NCBI RefSeq assembly: GCF_030056705.1
Contig: NZ_JASHIC010000007.1
Span: 1 to 64,000 of the forward strand
Source of the DNA: Flectobacillus longus
GTDB lineage: Bacteria > Bacteroidota > Bacteroidia > Cytophagales > Spirosomataceae
Direction of reading: 5' to 3'
DNA: 64,000 bases
The position numbers and the translations under genes are program-made. Below, in pieces: positions 54,088 through 62,652 of this stretch. The notes under the pieces are model-generated. The model saw nothing but the letters and a program-made list of their open reading frames with translations. It was not told the DNA's origin and did no database searches. Each line of letters starts with the position of its first letter. Position 1 is the first letter of the stretch.

Positions 54088-55653
54088 ATGCAATCTCCCA
54101 ACCGTCGTACCTTTTTGCGTCAATCCATCAGTTTAGCATTAGCGAGCCTGCTTCCCTCTTCTATTTACCAAGGAGCGCCTTTTGCTAAAACAGTTAAAGC
54201 TAAAGTTCATGTCAATTTTGAAAAACCAATCGGTAAAATAGAACCTGAAATTTATGGGCAATTTATCGAATATCTCGGTCGAGCCATCACAGGTGGAGTC
54301 GTAGATGCTAAAACCAATCAAGTAAGAAAAGATGTTTTAGAAAAAATCAAAAGACTACAAACACCTCTTTTGAGATTTCCAGGAGGTACTGTTACTAAAA
54401 TTTACCATTGGCAAGACGGTATAGGCCCCAAAAATCTGCGTCCTGTTCGACCAAACCTCATTTGGGGTGGCGAAGAAAGCAACCAATTTGGTACCAATGA
54501 GTTTATCGATTATTGTCGGACGCTCAAAACTGACCCATTTTTGGTGGTCAATATGAATACAGGTACACCAGAAGAAGCCTCCAACTGGGTCGAATACTGT
54601 AATGGTTCTGGAAATACTTCGTTTGCAAGTCTCCGTAAAAAACATGGTTATCCTCAGGCTCACAAGGTAAAATATTGGGGATTAGGAAATGAGGAAAGTG
54701 CTGTACCAGATACAGGTCGTTTGCAAGACCCCAATAAATATGTAGAAATTGCTTGGCAATATGCCAAATTAATGAAGTTACAAGACCCAAATATTTCGCT
54801 AGTTTTGGCAGGTGGAGATACCAAATGGAACGAAATTCTCATTAAAGAACTCCATCCTATTGCTGATTATATCTCTTTGCATTATTACGCCAATTCTAAG
54901 AAAGGTCAACCTGCTTCGCTATTTGCTCATATTGCTACTTTTGAAAAAGAAATAGTCGCTACCAAAAAACAGATTCATGATTTAGCACCCGAAAAAGTAG
55001 AAAATTTTAATCGTTGGTATCGTTTTCCTCCTCGTAAAAAGGCATTGAAAATTGCCTTGGACGAATGGGGGATTTGGGAAAATGAAGGAAAAGGTGCTTA
55101 CAATCTTGAAGTAACGTATCAATGGTTTCATGCCTTAGGGGTTGCAGGCTTTCTGAATATATTCCAACGTCAAGCAGACATTGTGGGCATGGCTACTTGG
55201 GCGCAAACCGTCAATGTGCTAGCACCAATCATGACCAATGAAAAAGAATCTATCTGTCAAACTGTTTTTTATCCACTCGAACTCTATCGTAAATATTGCA
55301 AAGGAACAAGTATTGCAACTGAAGTCGAAAGTCCAGCTTTAGGACAATTGGGCGCTGAAAACCTTGGGATATTGGACACTTCTGCAAGTTATGATGAAGA
55401 TACCAAAACGCTAACGCTCGCTATAGTAAACCGTCATCCTGATTTGGCAGTGGCAACAGAAATTGATTTCCCTGTAGCCAAAAGCTTGAAAATATTCGAG
55501 AAACATGAGCTTACTGCTACTTCATATACGGCAGCTAATACGCTTGAAAAACCCTCACAGAATGTAGTAAATTATCAACATCAAAATATCGATAACAGTA
55601 TTTCAAGTATCACCCTAGCTCCTGCTTCTATTACACTCTTGAGATTTAGGTAA
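54088..55653 (+). CDS. alpha-L-arabinofuranosidase (GH51 type)
   Basis: The 521-residue protein has a Tat-type signal (NRRTFLRQSISLALASLL). The clan GH-A core follows: IEPEIYGQFIEYLGRAI (51-67), LLRFPGGTV (94-102), the acid/base Glu202 in WGLGNEE and the nucleophile Glu326 in ALDEWGIW. A C-terminal beta domain closes the chain. GH51 enzymes cut alpha-L-arabinofuranose from arabinan or arabinoxylan. It is divergent from an AraC gene, 185 nt apart, with no full promoter match found. Confidence 0.93.
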   Translation: MQSPNRRTFLRQSISLALASLLPSSIYQGAPFAKTVKAKVHVNFEKPIGKIEPEIYGQFIEYLGRAITGGVVDAKTNQVRKDVLEKIKRLQTPLLRFPGGTVTKIYHWQDGIGPKNLRPVRPNLIWGGEESNQFGTNEFIDYCRTLKTDPFLVVNMNTGTPEEASNWVEYCNGSGNTSFASLRKKHGYPQAHKVKYWGLGNEESAVPDTGRLQDPNKYVEIAWQYAKLMKLQDPNISLVLAGGDTKWNEILIKELHPIADYISLHYYANSKKGQPASLFAHIATFEKEIVATKKQIHDLAPEKVENFNRWYRFPPRKKALKIALDEWGIWENEGKGAYNLEVTYQWFHALGVAGFLNIFQRQADIVGMATWAQTVNVLAPIMTNEKESICQTVFYPLELYRKYCKGTSIATEVESPALGQLGAENLGILDTSASYDEDTKTLTLAIVNRHPDLAVATEIDFPVAKSLKIFEKHELTATSYTAANTLEKPSQNVVNYQHQNIDNSISSITLAPASITLLRFR

Positions 55654-55681
55654 ATAATGTAGTATTTGTTTTTACCCAGAA

Positions 55682-55704
55682 AGGCAATACGTTCGGTATT
55701 GCCT
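55682..55704. other. hairpin after the GH51 gene
   Basis: AGGCAATAC (55682-55690) pairs with GTATTGCCT (55696-55704) around GTTCG. No T-run follows, so it is a weak terminator at best. Confidence 0.5.
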
Positions 55705-55743
55705 AATCTATAGATTTTCTTAGGGATTCAGTTTTAAAAACCC

Positions 55744-55811
55744 TAAATTTGCACTTTCTTAAGTAATTCGGCTGTTTTATGTAATTTTTCTGACTCAAAA
55801 TTACCGAATTA
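55744..55811 (+). promoter_or_regulatory. purL promoter and structured leader
   Basis: TAAATTTG at 55744-55751 is a full -7 match. The leader then folds as TAATTCGG (55764-55771) with CCGAATTA (55804-55811), and inside as GTAATTTT (55781-55788) with AAAATTAC (55797-55804). The two stems share one base. It does not look like the known purine riboswitch. Confidence 0.45.
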
Positions 55812-55841
55812 GGCACAATCAACTATCAATTTGCTATCATC

Positions 55842-58800
55842 ATGATTCATTTCTTCGGAAGTCACTCTGGTAATGTTTTTGCTGTCCAAGCTCAATCTGC
55901 TATCGCAGAGGAAGATATTCAAAAACTAGTGTGGCTTTTCAACAGTTCAAGAGACCATCGTTTCACTGTCATCAATCAAGAGGATGCTTCGTTAGAGGCG
56001 GTTTTTGTAGGTCCACGTGCCGCTATGATTACTCCATGGAGTACCAATGCTGTGGAAATTACCCAAAACATGGGTATTCAGGGAATTATCCGTATTGAGG
56101 AGTTTGCTCAGGTAGCCGAAGATTTTACGGACTTCGACCCAATGTTATCGCAAAAGTACACAAGCTTAAACCAAGCTATTTACACGATAAAAATTCAGCC
56201 TGAACCTATTCTCGAAATCGACGATATTGCAGCCTACAACAAACAAGAAGGACTTGCACTAAGTCAGGAAGAAATCGACTACCTGAATGGTCTTTCAGAA
56301 AAATTAGGTCGCAAATTGACAGATTCTGAAGTGTTTGGTTTCTCTCAGGTAAACTCTGAGCACTGTCGTCACAAAATCTTCAATGGTACTTTTATCATCG
56401 ACGGAGAAGAAAAACCAAGCTCTCTTTTCAAGCTCATCAAGAAAACTTCTGAAACGAATCCAAACGACATCGTTTCTGCTTATAAAGACAACGTTGCTTT
56501 TATCAAAGGTCCTCGCGTTACTCAATTTGCTCCAAAATCTGCTGACAAACCTGACTTTTACGACGAAAAAGAATTCGATTCTGTTATTTCGGTAAAAGCT
56601 GAAACACACAATTTCCCAACGACAGTTGAACCATTTAACGGTGCAGCAACAGGTTCAGGTGGCGAAATTCGTGACCGTTTGGCTGGTGGACAAGGTTCGT
56701 TGCCTTTGGCAGGTACTGCGGTTTATATGACTTCGTACTCTCGCTTAGAAGAATCTCGTGCTTGGGAAAAAGGCATGAACGAACGTGACTGGTTATATCA
56801 AACACCTATGGATATCTTAATCAAAGCGTCTAACGGTGCTTCTGATTTTGGCAACAAGTTTGGTCAACCTTTGATTACGGGTTCAGTTTTGACGTTTGAA
56901 CACGAAGAAGAAGCTCGCAAATTAGGTTTCGATAAAGTAATCATGTTGGCTGGTGGTATTGGTTATGGCAAAGAAAGTCAAGCCAAAAAACAAAAGCCAT
57001 CGGTTGGCGATAAAGTAGTGGTATTGGGTGGTGAAAACTACCGTATTGGTATGGGTGGTGCAGCAGTATCATCTGCTGACACGGGCGCATTTGGTTCAGG
57101 TATTGAATTGAACGCCATTCAACGTTCAAACCCAGAAATGCAAAAACGTGCTGCCAACGCTATCAGAGGCTTGGTAGAATCTGACGAAAACCCAATCGTT
57201 TCTATCCACGACCACGGTGCTGGTGGACACCTTAACTGTTTGTCAGAATTGGTAGAAGAAACAGGCGGTTTGATTGATTTAGACAAATTGCCAGTTGGTG
57301 ACCCAACGCTTTCAGCAAAAGAAATCATCGGTAACGAATCACAAGAACGTATGGGCTTGGTGATTGGTGAAAAAGATATAGCAACCCTTCAACGTGTAGC
57401 AGAGCGTGAGCGCTCACCAATGTACACCGTAGGTGATATTACAGGCAACAACCGTTTTACTTTCCAATCAAAATCTACAGGTGCAAAACCAATGGATTTT
57501 GCTATTTCGGAAATGTTCGGAAGCTCACCTAAAATTGTGATGGAAGATAAAACCATTGAGCGCAATTACGCAGGTTTGTCTTACGCTGAAACAGAAATTC
57601 CATCATATTTGAATCAAGTATTACAGTTAGAAGCTGTAGCTTGTAAAGATTGGTTGACCAACAAAGTTGACCGTTGTGTGGGTGGACGTGTTGCCAAACA
57701 ACAATGCGCTGGTCCATTGCAATTGCCTTTGAACAACGTTGGCGTAATGGCCTTGGATTTCAAAGGAAAAGATGGTATTGCCACTTCAGTAGGACACTCG
57801 CCAGTAGCAGCTATCGTTGACCCAGCAGCGGGTTCTCGTACTGCCATTGCAGAAGCATTGTCAAACATCGTTTTTGCTCCTTTGAAAGACGGTTTAAAAT
57901 CGGTTTCATTGTCAGCAAACTGGATGTGGGCTTGTAAAAATGCAGGTGAAGATGCACGTTTATATGAAGCCGTAAAAGCTTGTTCTGACTTTGCAATTGA
58001 ATTAGGAATCAATATTCCGACAGGAAAAGATTCCCTATCGATGAAGCAAAAATATCCAAACGATGAAGTAATCGCCCCAGGTACAGTAATCATCTCGGCA
58101 GGAGCTCATTGTTCGGACATCAACAAAGTAGTTGAGCCAGTTTTACAACGTAATGGAGGTGCTATTTACTATTTGAATTTGTCGAAAGATAGTTTGAAAT
58201 TAGGCGGTAGCTCATTTGCACAAATTTTGAATAAAGTAGGCACCGAAGTTCCAACGATTCAAGATGCAGCATATTTCAAAACAGCATTTGATACTTTCCA
58301 AGATTTAATCAAAGCAGGTAAAATCGAGGCAGGTCACGACATCGGTAGCGGTGGTTTGATTACGACTTTATTAGAAATGTGTTTCGCAGATGTAAACCTT
58401 GGCGCCAACTTAGACTTGTCAGGTTTAGGTGAAAACGATACCGTAAAAGCTTTGTTCAACGAAAACATTGCCTTGGTATTCCAAGCAGACGCTTCAGTTG
58501 AGTCAGCTTTTGCAGCAAACAATATTTCTATCATTAAAATTGGTGAAGTAGTAGAAGGAAATACAGTTTCTGTAAAAAATAATGATACATCATTTGATTT
58601 CTCAGTGGCTGACTTAAGAGATGTTTGGTACAAAACTTCATTCCTTTTAGATTCAAAACAATCTAAAAACGAAACGGCTTTAGATCGCTATACCAACTAC
58701 AAAAATCAACCTTTAGCTTATACATTCCCTTCACAGTTCACAGGAAAATTAACTGACCACCGTGCGATTTCAACTCGTCCGAAAGCAGCTATTATTCGTG

Positions 58801-59531
58801 AAAAAGGCTCAAACTCAGAGCGTGAAATGGCGAATGCGATGTATTTGGCAGGCTTTGATGTAAAAGACGTTCACATGACTGACCTTATCGCTGGTCGTGA
58901 GACATTAGAAGATATTCAGTTTATTGGTGCAGTGGGTGGTTTCTCAAACTCAGATGTTTTAGGTTCGGCAAAAGGTTGGGCTGGAGCATTCTTGTATAAC
59001 GAAAAAGCTAATGCTGCCATCAAGAAATTCTTCGAACGTGAAGATACCCTTTCGGTAGGTATTTGTAACGGATGTCAGTTGTTTATGGAATTGGAATTAA
59101 TCAATCCAGACCATGATACGCATGGTAAAATGCACCATAACAAATCACATAAGCACGAAAGTATCTTTACCTCAGTTACTATCCAGCAAAACAACTCAGT
59201 AATGCTTTCTACCTTAGAAGGAACTACTTTGGGTGTTTGGGTATCACACGGAGAAGGTAAGTTTGTATTACCTTATGGCGAAGAACGTTATCACATTGTT
59301 GGTAAATATGGTTATGCTGAGTATCCTGCTAATCCAAATGACTCGGATTACAATACAGCAATGATGTGCGACTCAACAGGTCGTCACTTGGTAACCATGC
59401 CACACATCGAGCGTTCAACTTTCCCTTGGAACTGGGCAAACTACCCAGCCAACCGCAAAAACGACGAAGTAAGTCCTTGGTTAGAAGCTTTTGTAAACGC
59501 AAGACTTTGGATTGAGGAGAAGAATAAGTAG
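55842..59531 (+). CDS. purL: phosphoribosylformylglycinamidine synthase, single-chain form
   Basis: PurL makes FGAM from FGAR, glutamine and ATP in purine synthesis. At 1229 residues this is the long form with the PurS-like N-terminal domain, the linker (FGFSQVNSEHCRHKIF at about 164-179), two AIR-synthase-like halves (SVKAETHNFPTTVEPF and HDHGAGGHLN) and a C-terminal glutaminase. There Cys1075 in GICNGCQ is the nucleophile. Ammonia passes between the two parts. It is alone in its transcript, with a folded leader in front and a strong terminator behind. Confidence 0.97.
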   Translation: MIHFFGSHSGNVFAVQAQSAIAEEDIQKLVWLFNSSRDHRFTVINQEDASLEAVFVGPRAAMITPWSTNAVEITQNMGIQGIIRIEEFAQVAEDFTDFDPMLSQKYTSLNQAIYTIKIQPEPILEIDDIAAYNKQEGLALSQEEIDYLNGLSEKLGRKLTDSEVFGFSQVNSEHCRHKIFNGTFIIDGEEKPSSLFKLIKKTSETNPNDIVSAYKDNVAFIKGPRVTQFAPKSADKPDFYDEKEFDSVISVKAETHNFPTTVEPFNGAATGSGGEIRDRLAGGQGSLPLAGTAVYMTSYSRLEESRAWEKGMNERDWLYQTPMDILIKASNGASDFGNKFGQPLITGSVLTFEHEEEARKLGFDKVIMLAGGIGYGKESQAKKQKPSVGDKVVVLGGENYRIGMGGAAVSSADTGAFGSGIELNAIQRSNPEMQKRAANAIRGLVESDENPIVSIHDHGAGGHLNCLSELVEETGGLIDLDKLPVGDPTLSAKEIIGNESQERMGLVIGEKDIATLQRVAERERSPMYTVGDITGNNRFTFQSKSTGAKPMDFAISEMFGSSPKIVMEDKTIERNYAGLSYAETEIPSYLNQVLQLEAVACKDWLTNKVDRCVGGRVAKQQCAGPLQLPLNNVGVMALDFKGKDGIATSVGHSPVAAIVDPAAGSRTAIAEALSNIVFAPLKDGLKSVSLSANWMWACKNAGEDARLYEAVKACSDFAIELGINIPTGKDSLSMKQKYPNDEVIAPGTVIISAGAHCSDINKVVEPVLQRNGGAIYYLNLSKDSLKLGGSSFAQILNKVGTEVPTIQDAAYFKTAFDTFQDLIKAGKIEAGHDIGSGGLITTLLEMCFADVNLGANLDLSGLGENDTVKALFNENIALVFQADASVESAFAANNISIIKIGEVVEGNTVSVKNNDTSFDFSVADLRDVWYKTSFLLDSKQSKNETALDRYTNYKNQPLAYTFPSQFTGKLTDHRAISTRPKAAIIREKGSNSEREMANAMYLAGFDVKDVHMTDLIAGRETLEDIQFIGAVGGFSNSDVLGSAKGWAGAFLYNEKANAAIKKFFEREDTLSVGICNGCQLFMELELINPDHDTHGKMHHNKSHKHESIFTSVTIQQNNSVMLSTLEGTTLGVWVSHGEGKFVLPYGEERYHIVGKYGYAEYPANPNDSDYNTAMMCDSTGRHLVTMPHIERSTFPWNWANYPANRKNDEVSPWLEAFVNARLWIEEKNK

Positions 59532-59543
59532 AGATCCTAAATT

Positions 59544-59575
59544 GAAAAAGGAAGCTTTCGGGCTTCCTTTTTTTT
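59544..59575 (+). terminator. terminator after purL
   Basis: AAAGGAAGC pairs with GCTTCCTTT around a short loop and is followed by eight or more Ts. Confidence 0.92.
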
Positions 59576-59594
59576 GTATCCTATTGGACATCTA

Positions 59595-59764
59595 GCGCAA
59601 GCCTGAGACTTGCGCTTTCTATTTCTAAAGTTTCAAAGCTTTACTTTTGAGTCTCTATTTAGTGTAAGACTTTAGACTTCCAACAGATACGATTTATTCT
59701 TTAACTTATAGGATTAGAATCCTTAGATTATGTTAGTACTGGCTTGGAAGCCAGCACTAGCAAA
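59595..59764 (+). repeat. multi-hairpin repeat, copy A
   Basis: The unit contains GCGCAAGcctgagaCTTGCGC, then TTTAGTGTAAGACTTTAG, and CTGGCTTGGAAGCCAG, each able to fold. Copies recur at 59776-59905 (worn) and 60414-60573 (close). None is coding. Confidence 0.8.
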
Positions 59765-59775
59765 GAACCCCACGA

Positions 59776-59905
59776 GCGCAAGTCTTAGCCTTGTGCTTTC
59801 TATTTCTCTAGTTTTAAAACTTAACCTCAGATAAGTTTAACTCTTTTACGAATAGGATTGGAATCTCTAGTTTAAGCTAGTAATGGCATGGAAGCTTGTA
59901 GCGGC
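59776..59905 (+). repeat. multi-hairpin repeat, worn copy B
   Basis: It begins GCGCAAGTCTTAGCCTTGTGC and keeps TCTATTTCT, GGATTGGAATC and GGCATGGAAGC in the order of copy A, with many substitutions. It ends just before the stop of the next reverse-strand gene. Confidence 0.6.
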
Positions 59906-59921
59906 GAGGTCCTGCGGAACT

Positions 59922-60311
59922 CTATAGACAATTTGAGATTTCAATCAAATCATAAATTTCAGTAATTCCATTCTCGGGTTCAGTACAGATTTTAAGCCCT
60001 TTATCGTATTCTGAACACATTATTCTATTTGGTATAAATCCTATATTTTTTCCATCCATCTCAAATCCGACAGTACTTATTTCCAAGTAATATTTCCGAC
60101 CTTTTTTTATACTTTGACCAACATTTGAATGTCTATATACAATTTTGAAAATCTTATCTATGTTATTTTTCGCATGAATGATGCTAATCGTTTTATACTT
60201 TTTTATTTTATGAATGTAAAAAGTATCTGATTTAGTTATACTCGTTATTCCACTTTGACCATAAATATTGCATGATATGAGTATCATAATAATAGAAAAT
60301 AGCTTTCTCAT
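59922..60311 (-). CDS. small secreted protein of unknown function
   Basis: The 129-residue protein has a signal peptide (MRKLFSIIMILISCNIYGQ) and a basic, beta-rich body (DTFYIHKIKKYKTISII, KKGRKYYLEIS, VGFEMDGKNIGFIPN). I do not recognise it. Two cysteines (MCSEYDKGLKICTE) may form a disulfide. It is flanked on both sides by copies of the multi-hairpin repeat, and no partner gene is adjacent. Confidence 0.55.
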   Translation of the reverse strand: MRKLFSIIMILISCNIYGQSGITSITKSDTFYIHKIKKYKTISIIHAKNNIDKIFKIVYRHSNVGQSIKKGRKYYLEISTVGFEMDGKNIGFIPNRIMCSEYDKGLKICTEPENGITEIYDLIEISNCL

Positions 60312-60413
60312 CGGATTCTTGGTAACGTAATCATTATAAAATCTACTTATTGAATTATCACTGTTTTTTGAAGGTCCTATTTCAACCTGTTAATTTATTT
60401 GAATACCCCACTT
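60312..60413. other. short spacer before repeat copy C
   Basis: AT-rich gap upstream of the reverse-strand gene at 59922-60311; no full promoter match seen. Repeat copy C and a terminator fill the rest of the gap up to 60625. Confidence 0.35.
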
Positions 60414-60573
60414 GCGCAAGCCTGAGACTTGCGCTTTCTGTTTCTAAAGTTTCAAAACTTTATTTTTAAGTCTCTATTTAGTGGAAGACTTTAGACTTCC
60501 AACAGATAAGATTTATTCTTTAACTTATACCTTAGATTATGTTAGTACTGGCTTGGAAGCCAGCTCTAGCAAA
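60414..60573 (+). repeat. multi-hairpin repeat, copy C
   Basis: This copy is very close to copy A: GCGCAAGCCTGAGACTTGCG, GGAAGACTTTAGACTTCC and CTGGCTTGGAAGCCAG are all kept. It lacks about 12 bases that copy A has around GGATTAGAATC. Confidence 0.8.
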
Positions 60574-60581
60574 CTACAAAC

Positions 60582-60611
60582 AAAAAAAGTCCAAGTTTAA
60601 GACTCGGACTA
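60582..60611 (-). terminator. terminator of the 197-residue secreted protein gene
   Basis: On the reverse strand AGTCC-GAGT pairs with AACT-GGACT (one bulge or mismatch) around CTTA and is followed by seven Ts. Confidence 0.7.
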
Positions 60612-60625
60612 GTTCCGTTAAAAAT

Positions 60626-61219
60626 CTATTTATAAAACTGAATGCTGTAAGGTTCTTTTGTATTTTTATCTAACAGATTTATTGTTATTCTGGCTGAATA
60701 CATATCGATACTTTCTCCCATTTCCTTCATGGTTACTTCCTGATTATGTAAGATTTTCTTAAATGTTTTAGGCGAATCATATTCTCTAATTGTATGATTT
60801 TGTAGAACTTGGCTTAAGCAAGTATCGTAATCGTAGTTATTAGTAATAAATGACCCCGTACGAGGAGAAATCACTACAAAGAGAAACTCATCTACATAAA
60901 AATATCCTGTGATAATCAACTTCCAAAATTTGTAATAATTTGTCTCACTCATATTCACTTCCATAAGCTTCAATATCTTACCATCTGCTTGAATAGTTTG
61001 CTTTTCTTGAAGTAAAACAATCGTTTTCTTTTTATCTATAAATTTTCCCTTATATTTTGAGTTTGTTGCATCTGCTAAATTAATGTATTGTTTGAGCGCT
61101 TTTATTGTAACAGAGTCTTTAATATCTAATAATGGAATTGTACATTGAGCAAATAAGTTGGGAGTAGAAGTAAAAAGTAGCGTGCACAATAGTGCACAAA
61201 ATGAAAGGTGTTTTTTCAT
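60626..61219 (-). CDS. secreted protein of unknown function
   Basis: The 197-residue protein begins with a clean signal (MKKHLSFCALLCTLLFTSTPNLFAQ). The mature chain starts CTIPLLDIKDSVTIKAL and continues with beta strands and basic helices (KWKLIITGYFYVDEFLFVVIS near the middle, YSARITINLLDKNTKEPYSI at the end). I do not recognise the family. It has its own terminator and lies next to a DUF1493-like gene on the same strand, 167 nt away. Confidence 0.55.
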   Translation of the reverse strand: MKKHLSFCALLCTLLFTSTPNLFAQCTIPLLDIKDSVTIKALKQYINLADATNSKYKGKFIDKKKTIVLLQEKQTIQADGKILKLMEVNMSETNYYKFWKLIITGYFYVDEFLFVVISPRTGSFITNNYDYDTCLSQVLQNHTIREYDSPKTFKKILHNQEVTMKEMGESIDMYSARITINLLDKNTKEPYSIQFYK

Positions 61220-61386
61220 AAGAAAGTTTATATTAAAACTAATTTAGAGATATAATTTGTTTATTAATGTAGAAATTACCTTGTTAAGATATAAAATTTA
61301 TTCTTTTCTATTTTGAATAGAATGATTTTTATTTTTAGTAAAAGCTTAAAATAAAAATCATTTGCCTAATGCCTCTGGAGAAAAAT

Positions 61387-61677
61387 TTAGGTTAATTTTC
61401 CTTCAAGAATACCTTCAAATAGCTTAGCTATATTTAATGAACTAATTGGTTTAAAATTAGAAAAAGCTGATGGTTCGGGATAAAAATATTTAGAGAACAC
61501 AAATCCATTTATTTCTACATTAAATACATTAGCATATTTTACGATTAAATCCCTACCATCGTCTCCTGTCACACCCAAATCATTTTCTAACTCGGTGGTA
61601 TCTGTAATTTCCATATTAAACTCTCCAATTTCCTCCCTAATGAATTGAATAAGTTGATATTTTAGATCATTGTCCAT
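61387..61677 (-). CDS. DUF1493-like small protein
   Basis: The 96-residue cytosolic protein shows the pattern of DUF1493: TTELENDLGVTGDDGRDLI in the first half, then KYANVFNVEINGFVFSKYF. These are small helical proteins with an acyl-carrier-like look. The serine that would carry phosphopantetheine in a real carrier protein is not present (GDDG), so it is probably not a working carrier. Function unknown; no biosynthetic gene is near. Confidence 0.65.
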   Translation of the reverse strand: MDNDLKYQLIQFIREEIGEFNMEITDTTELENDLGVTGDDGRDLIVKYANVFNVEINGFVFSKYFYPEPSAFSNFKPISSLNIAKLFEGILEGKLT

Positions 61678-61721
61678 TTTGACTGAAGAATTAAATAATT
61701 GGAATTTCAGACATCCAGATT

Positions 61722-61756
61722 CAAAAAAATCGGTACCGAAATATTCAGTACCGATT
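61722..61756 (-). terminator. terminator after the DUF1735 gene
   Basis: AATCGGTAC (61728-61736) pairs with GTACCGATT (61748-61756). On the reverse strand seven Ts follow. Confidence 0.85.
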
Positions 61757-61788
61757 ACAATTTAACCAATAATTATTAATAAAATTCT

Positions 61789-62628
61789 TTATTGTCTAGT
61801 CAATGTCTCCTTCACAATACGAGGAGCGTTTACGTTATAAGAGTAATTCAAATAGAATCTCTTCGTAGCTGGGTCGTAGTAGTTTCTAGAATAACTCTGG
61901 TCTACGTTTGGAGTTGCGCCAGACGGCTTAATCGTTACAGAATTATCTGTGTTAATGGTCAACAACATATAATATCCTGAACCACCTAAGTCACCTAACT
62001 CAGCAATTACCGTGTTGGCATTCACACTTACCAAGTCTTTTACACGGTCGATAGCACGGTCACCAGCAGTTGGGTGTGAGAATACCCCAGCAGCTTTGTA
62101 ACGACCATCCCACTGGTTTTTAGCAATGATTTTGAACAATGCTGAGCCCAAACCTGAACGGATTTTGTAAGCACCTGCGTTATCTACCGTTAAACCTACT
62201 GCATAGTCAGCACCTACGATTTTGGTAGGGTCGATTGTCAACTGAACAATTTTACTAAACTCACCAGCATTGAATGTTACGTCTGTAGCTGAAAGTTTGT
62301 AAAAAGAAGTTGGCAAAGGTTTGATAGTTGTTCCATGTGCCGTGTTATATTTCGTAATCAAGGCATCATCTACCTTTAACTTCACAGTAACGGTCGATTG
62401 CAATTCAGCATTGGAAGTTACATCACGGATAATTTCCACTAAATCTGCCGTTTTGTCTCCTGCACTAAGCTCAAGACCTACATTGTTTAGTTCTGTGCCT
62501 GCAGCAGGGATTCTAACAAAGTTTGAGCCTTTTCCAGCAATTAGATCCTTTCCTTCTTCGATACAACTAGTCAGCGAAAGAAGAGAACCCATTACTAAGA
62601 CATTAAATATGTTGATATATTTTTTCAT
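61789..62628 (-). CDS. DUF1735 surface lipoprotein of a PUL
   Basis: Starting at ATG 62628 gives MKKYINIFNVLVMGSLLSLTSC, a lipoprotein signal (lipobox LTSC); the in-frame ATG at 62652 would give a poorer one. The N-terminal domain (to about 150) has the DUF1735 pattern (TADLVEIIRDVTSNAELQ, ATDVTFNAGEFSKIVQLTI) and the second domain ends YYDPATKRFYLNYSYN, as in BT_3987-like surface glycan-binding proteins. It begins 24 nt after the SusD gene, so it belongs to that locus and probably adds glycan binding at the cell surface. Confidence 0.85.
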   Translation of the reverse strand: MKKYINIFNVLVMGSLLSLTSCIEEGKDLIAGKGSNFVRIPAAGTELNNVGLELSAGDKTADLVEIIRDVTSNAELQSTVTVKLKVDDALITKYNTAHGTTIKPLPTSFYKLSATDVTFNAGEFSKIVQLTIDPTKIVGADYAVGLTVDNAGAYKIRSGLGSALFKIIAKNQWDGRYKAAGVFSHPTAGDRAIDRVKDLVSVNANTVIAELGDLGGSGYYMLLTINTDNSVTIKPSGATPNVDQSYSRNYYDPATKRFYLNYSYNVNAPRIVKETLTRQ

Positions 62629-62652
62629 TGCTTCTAGAATTAAAATGTTCAT

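Noticed and set aside
57614-58093. 159-codon open frame antisense to purL
   Set aside because: It lies wholly within purL, mirrors its codon pattern and has no promoter, start context or recognisable domain. Other long antisense frames (8354-8725, 49820-50278, 36998-37327) were dropped for the same reason; the last is just the complement of the Asn/Arg-rich repeat.
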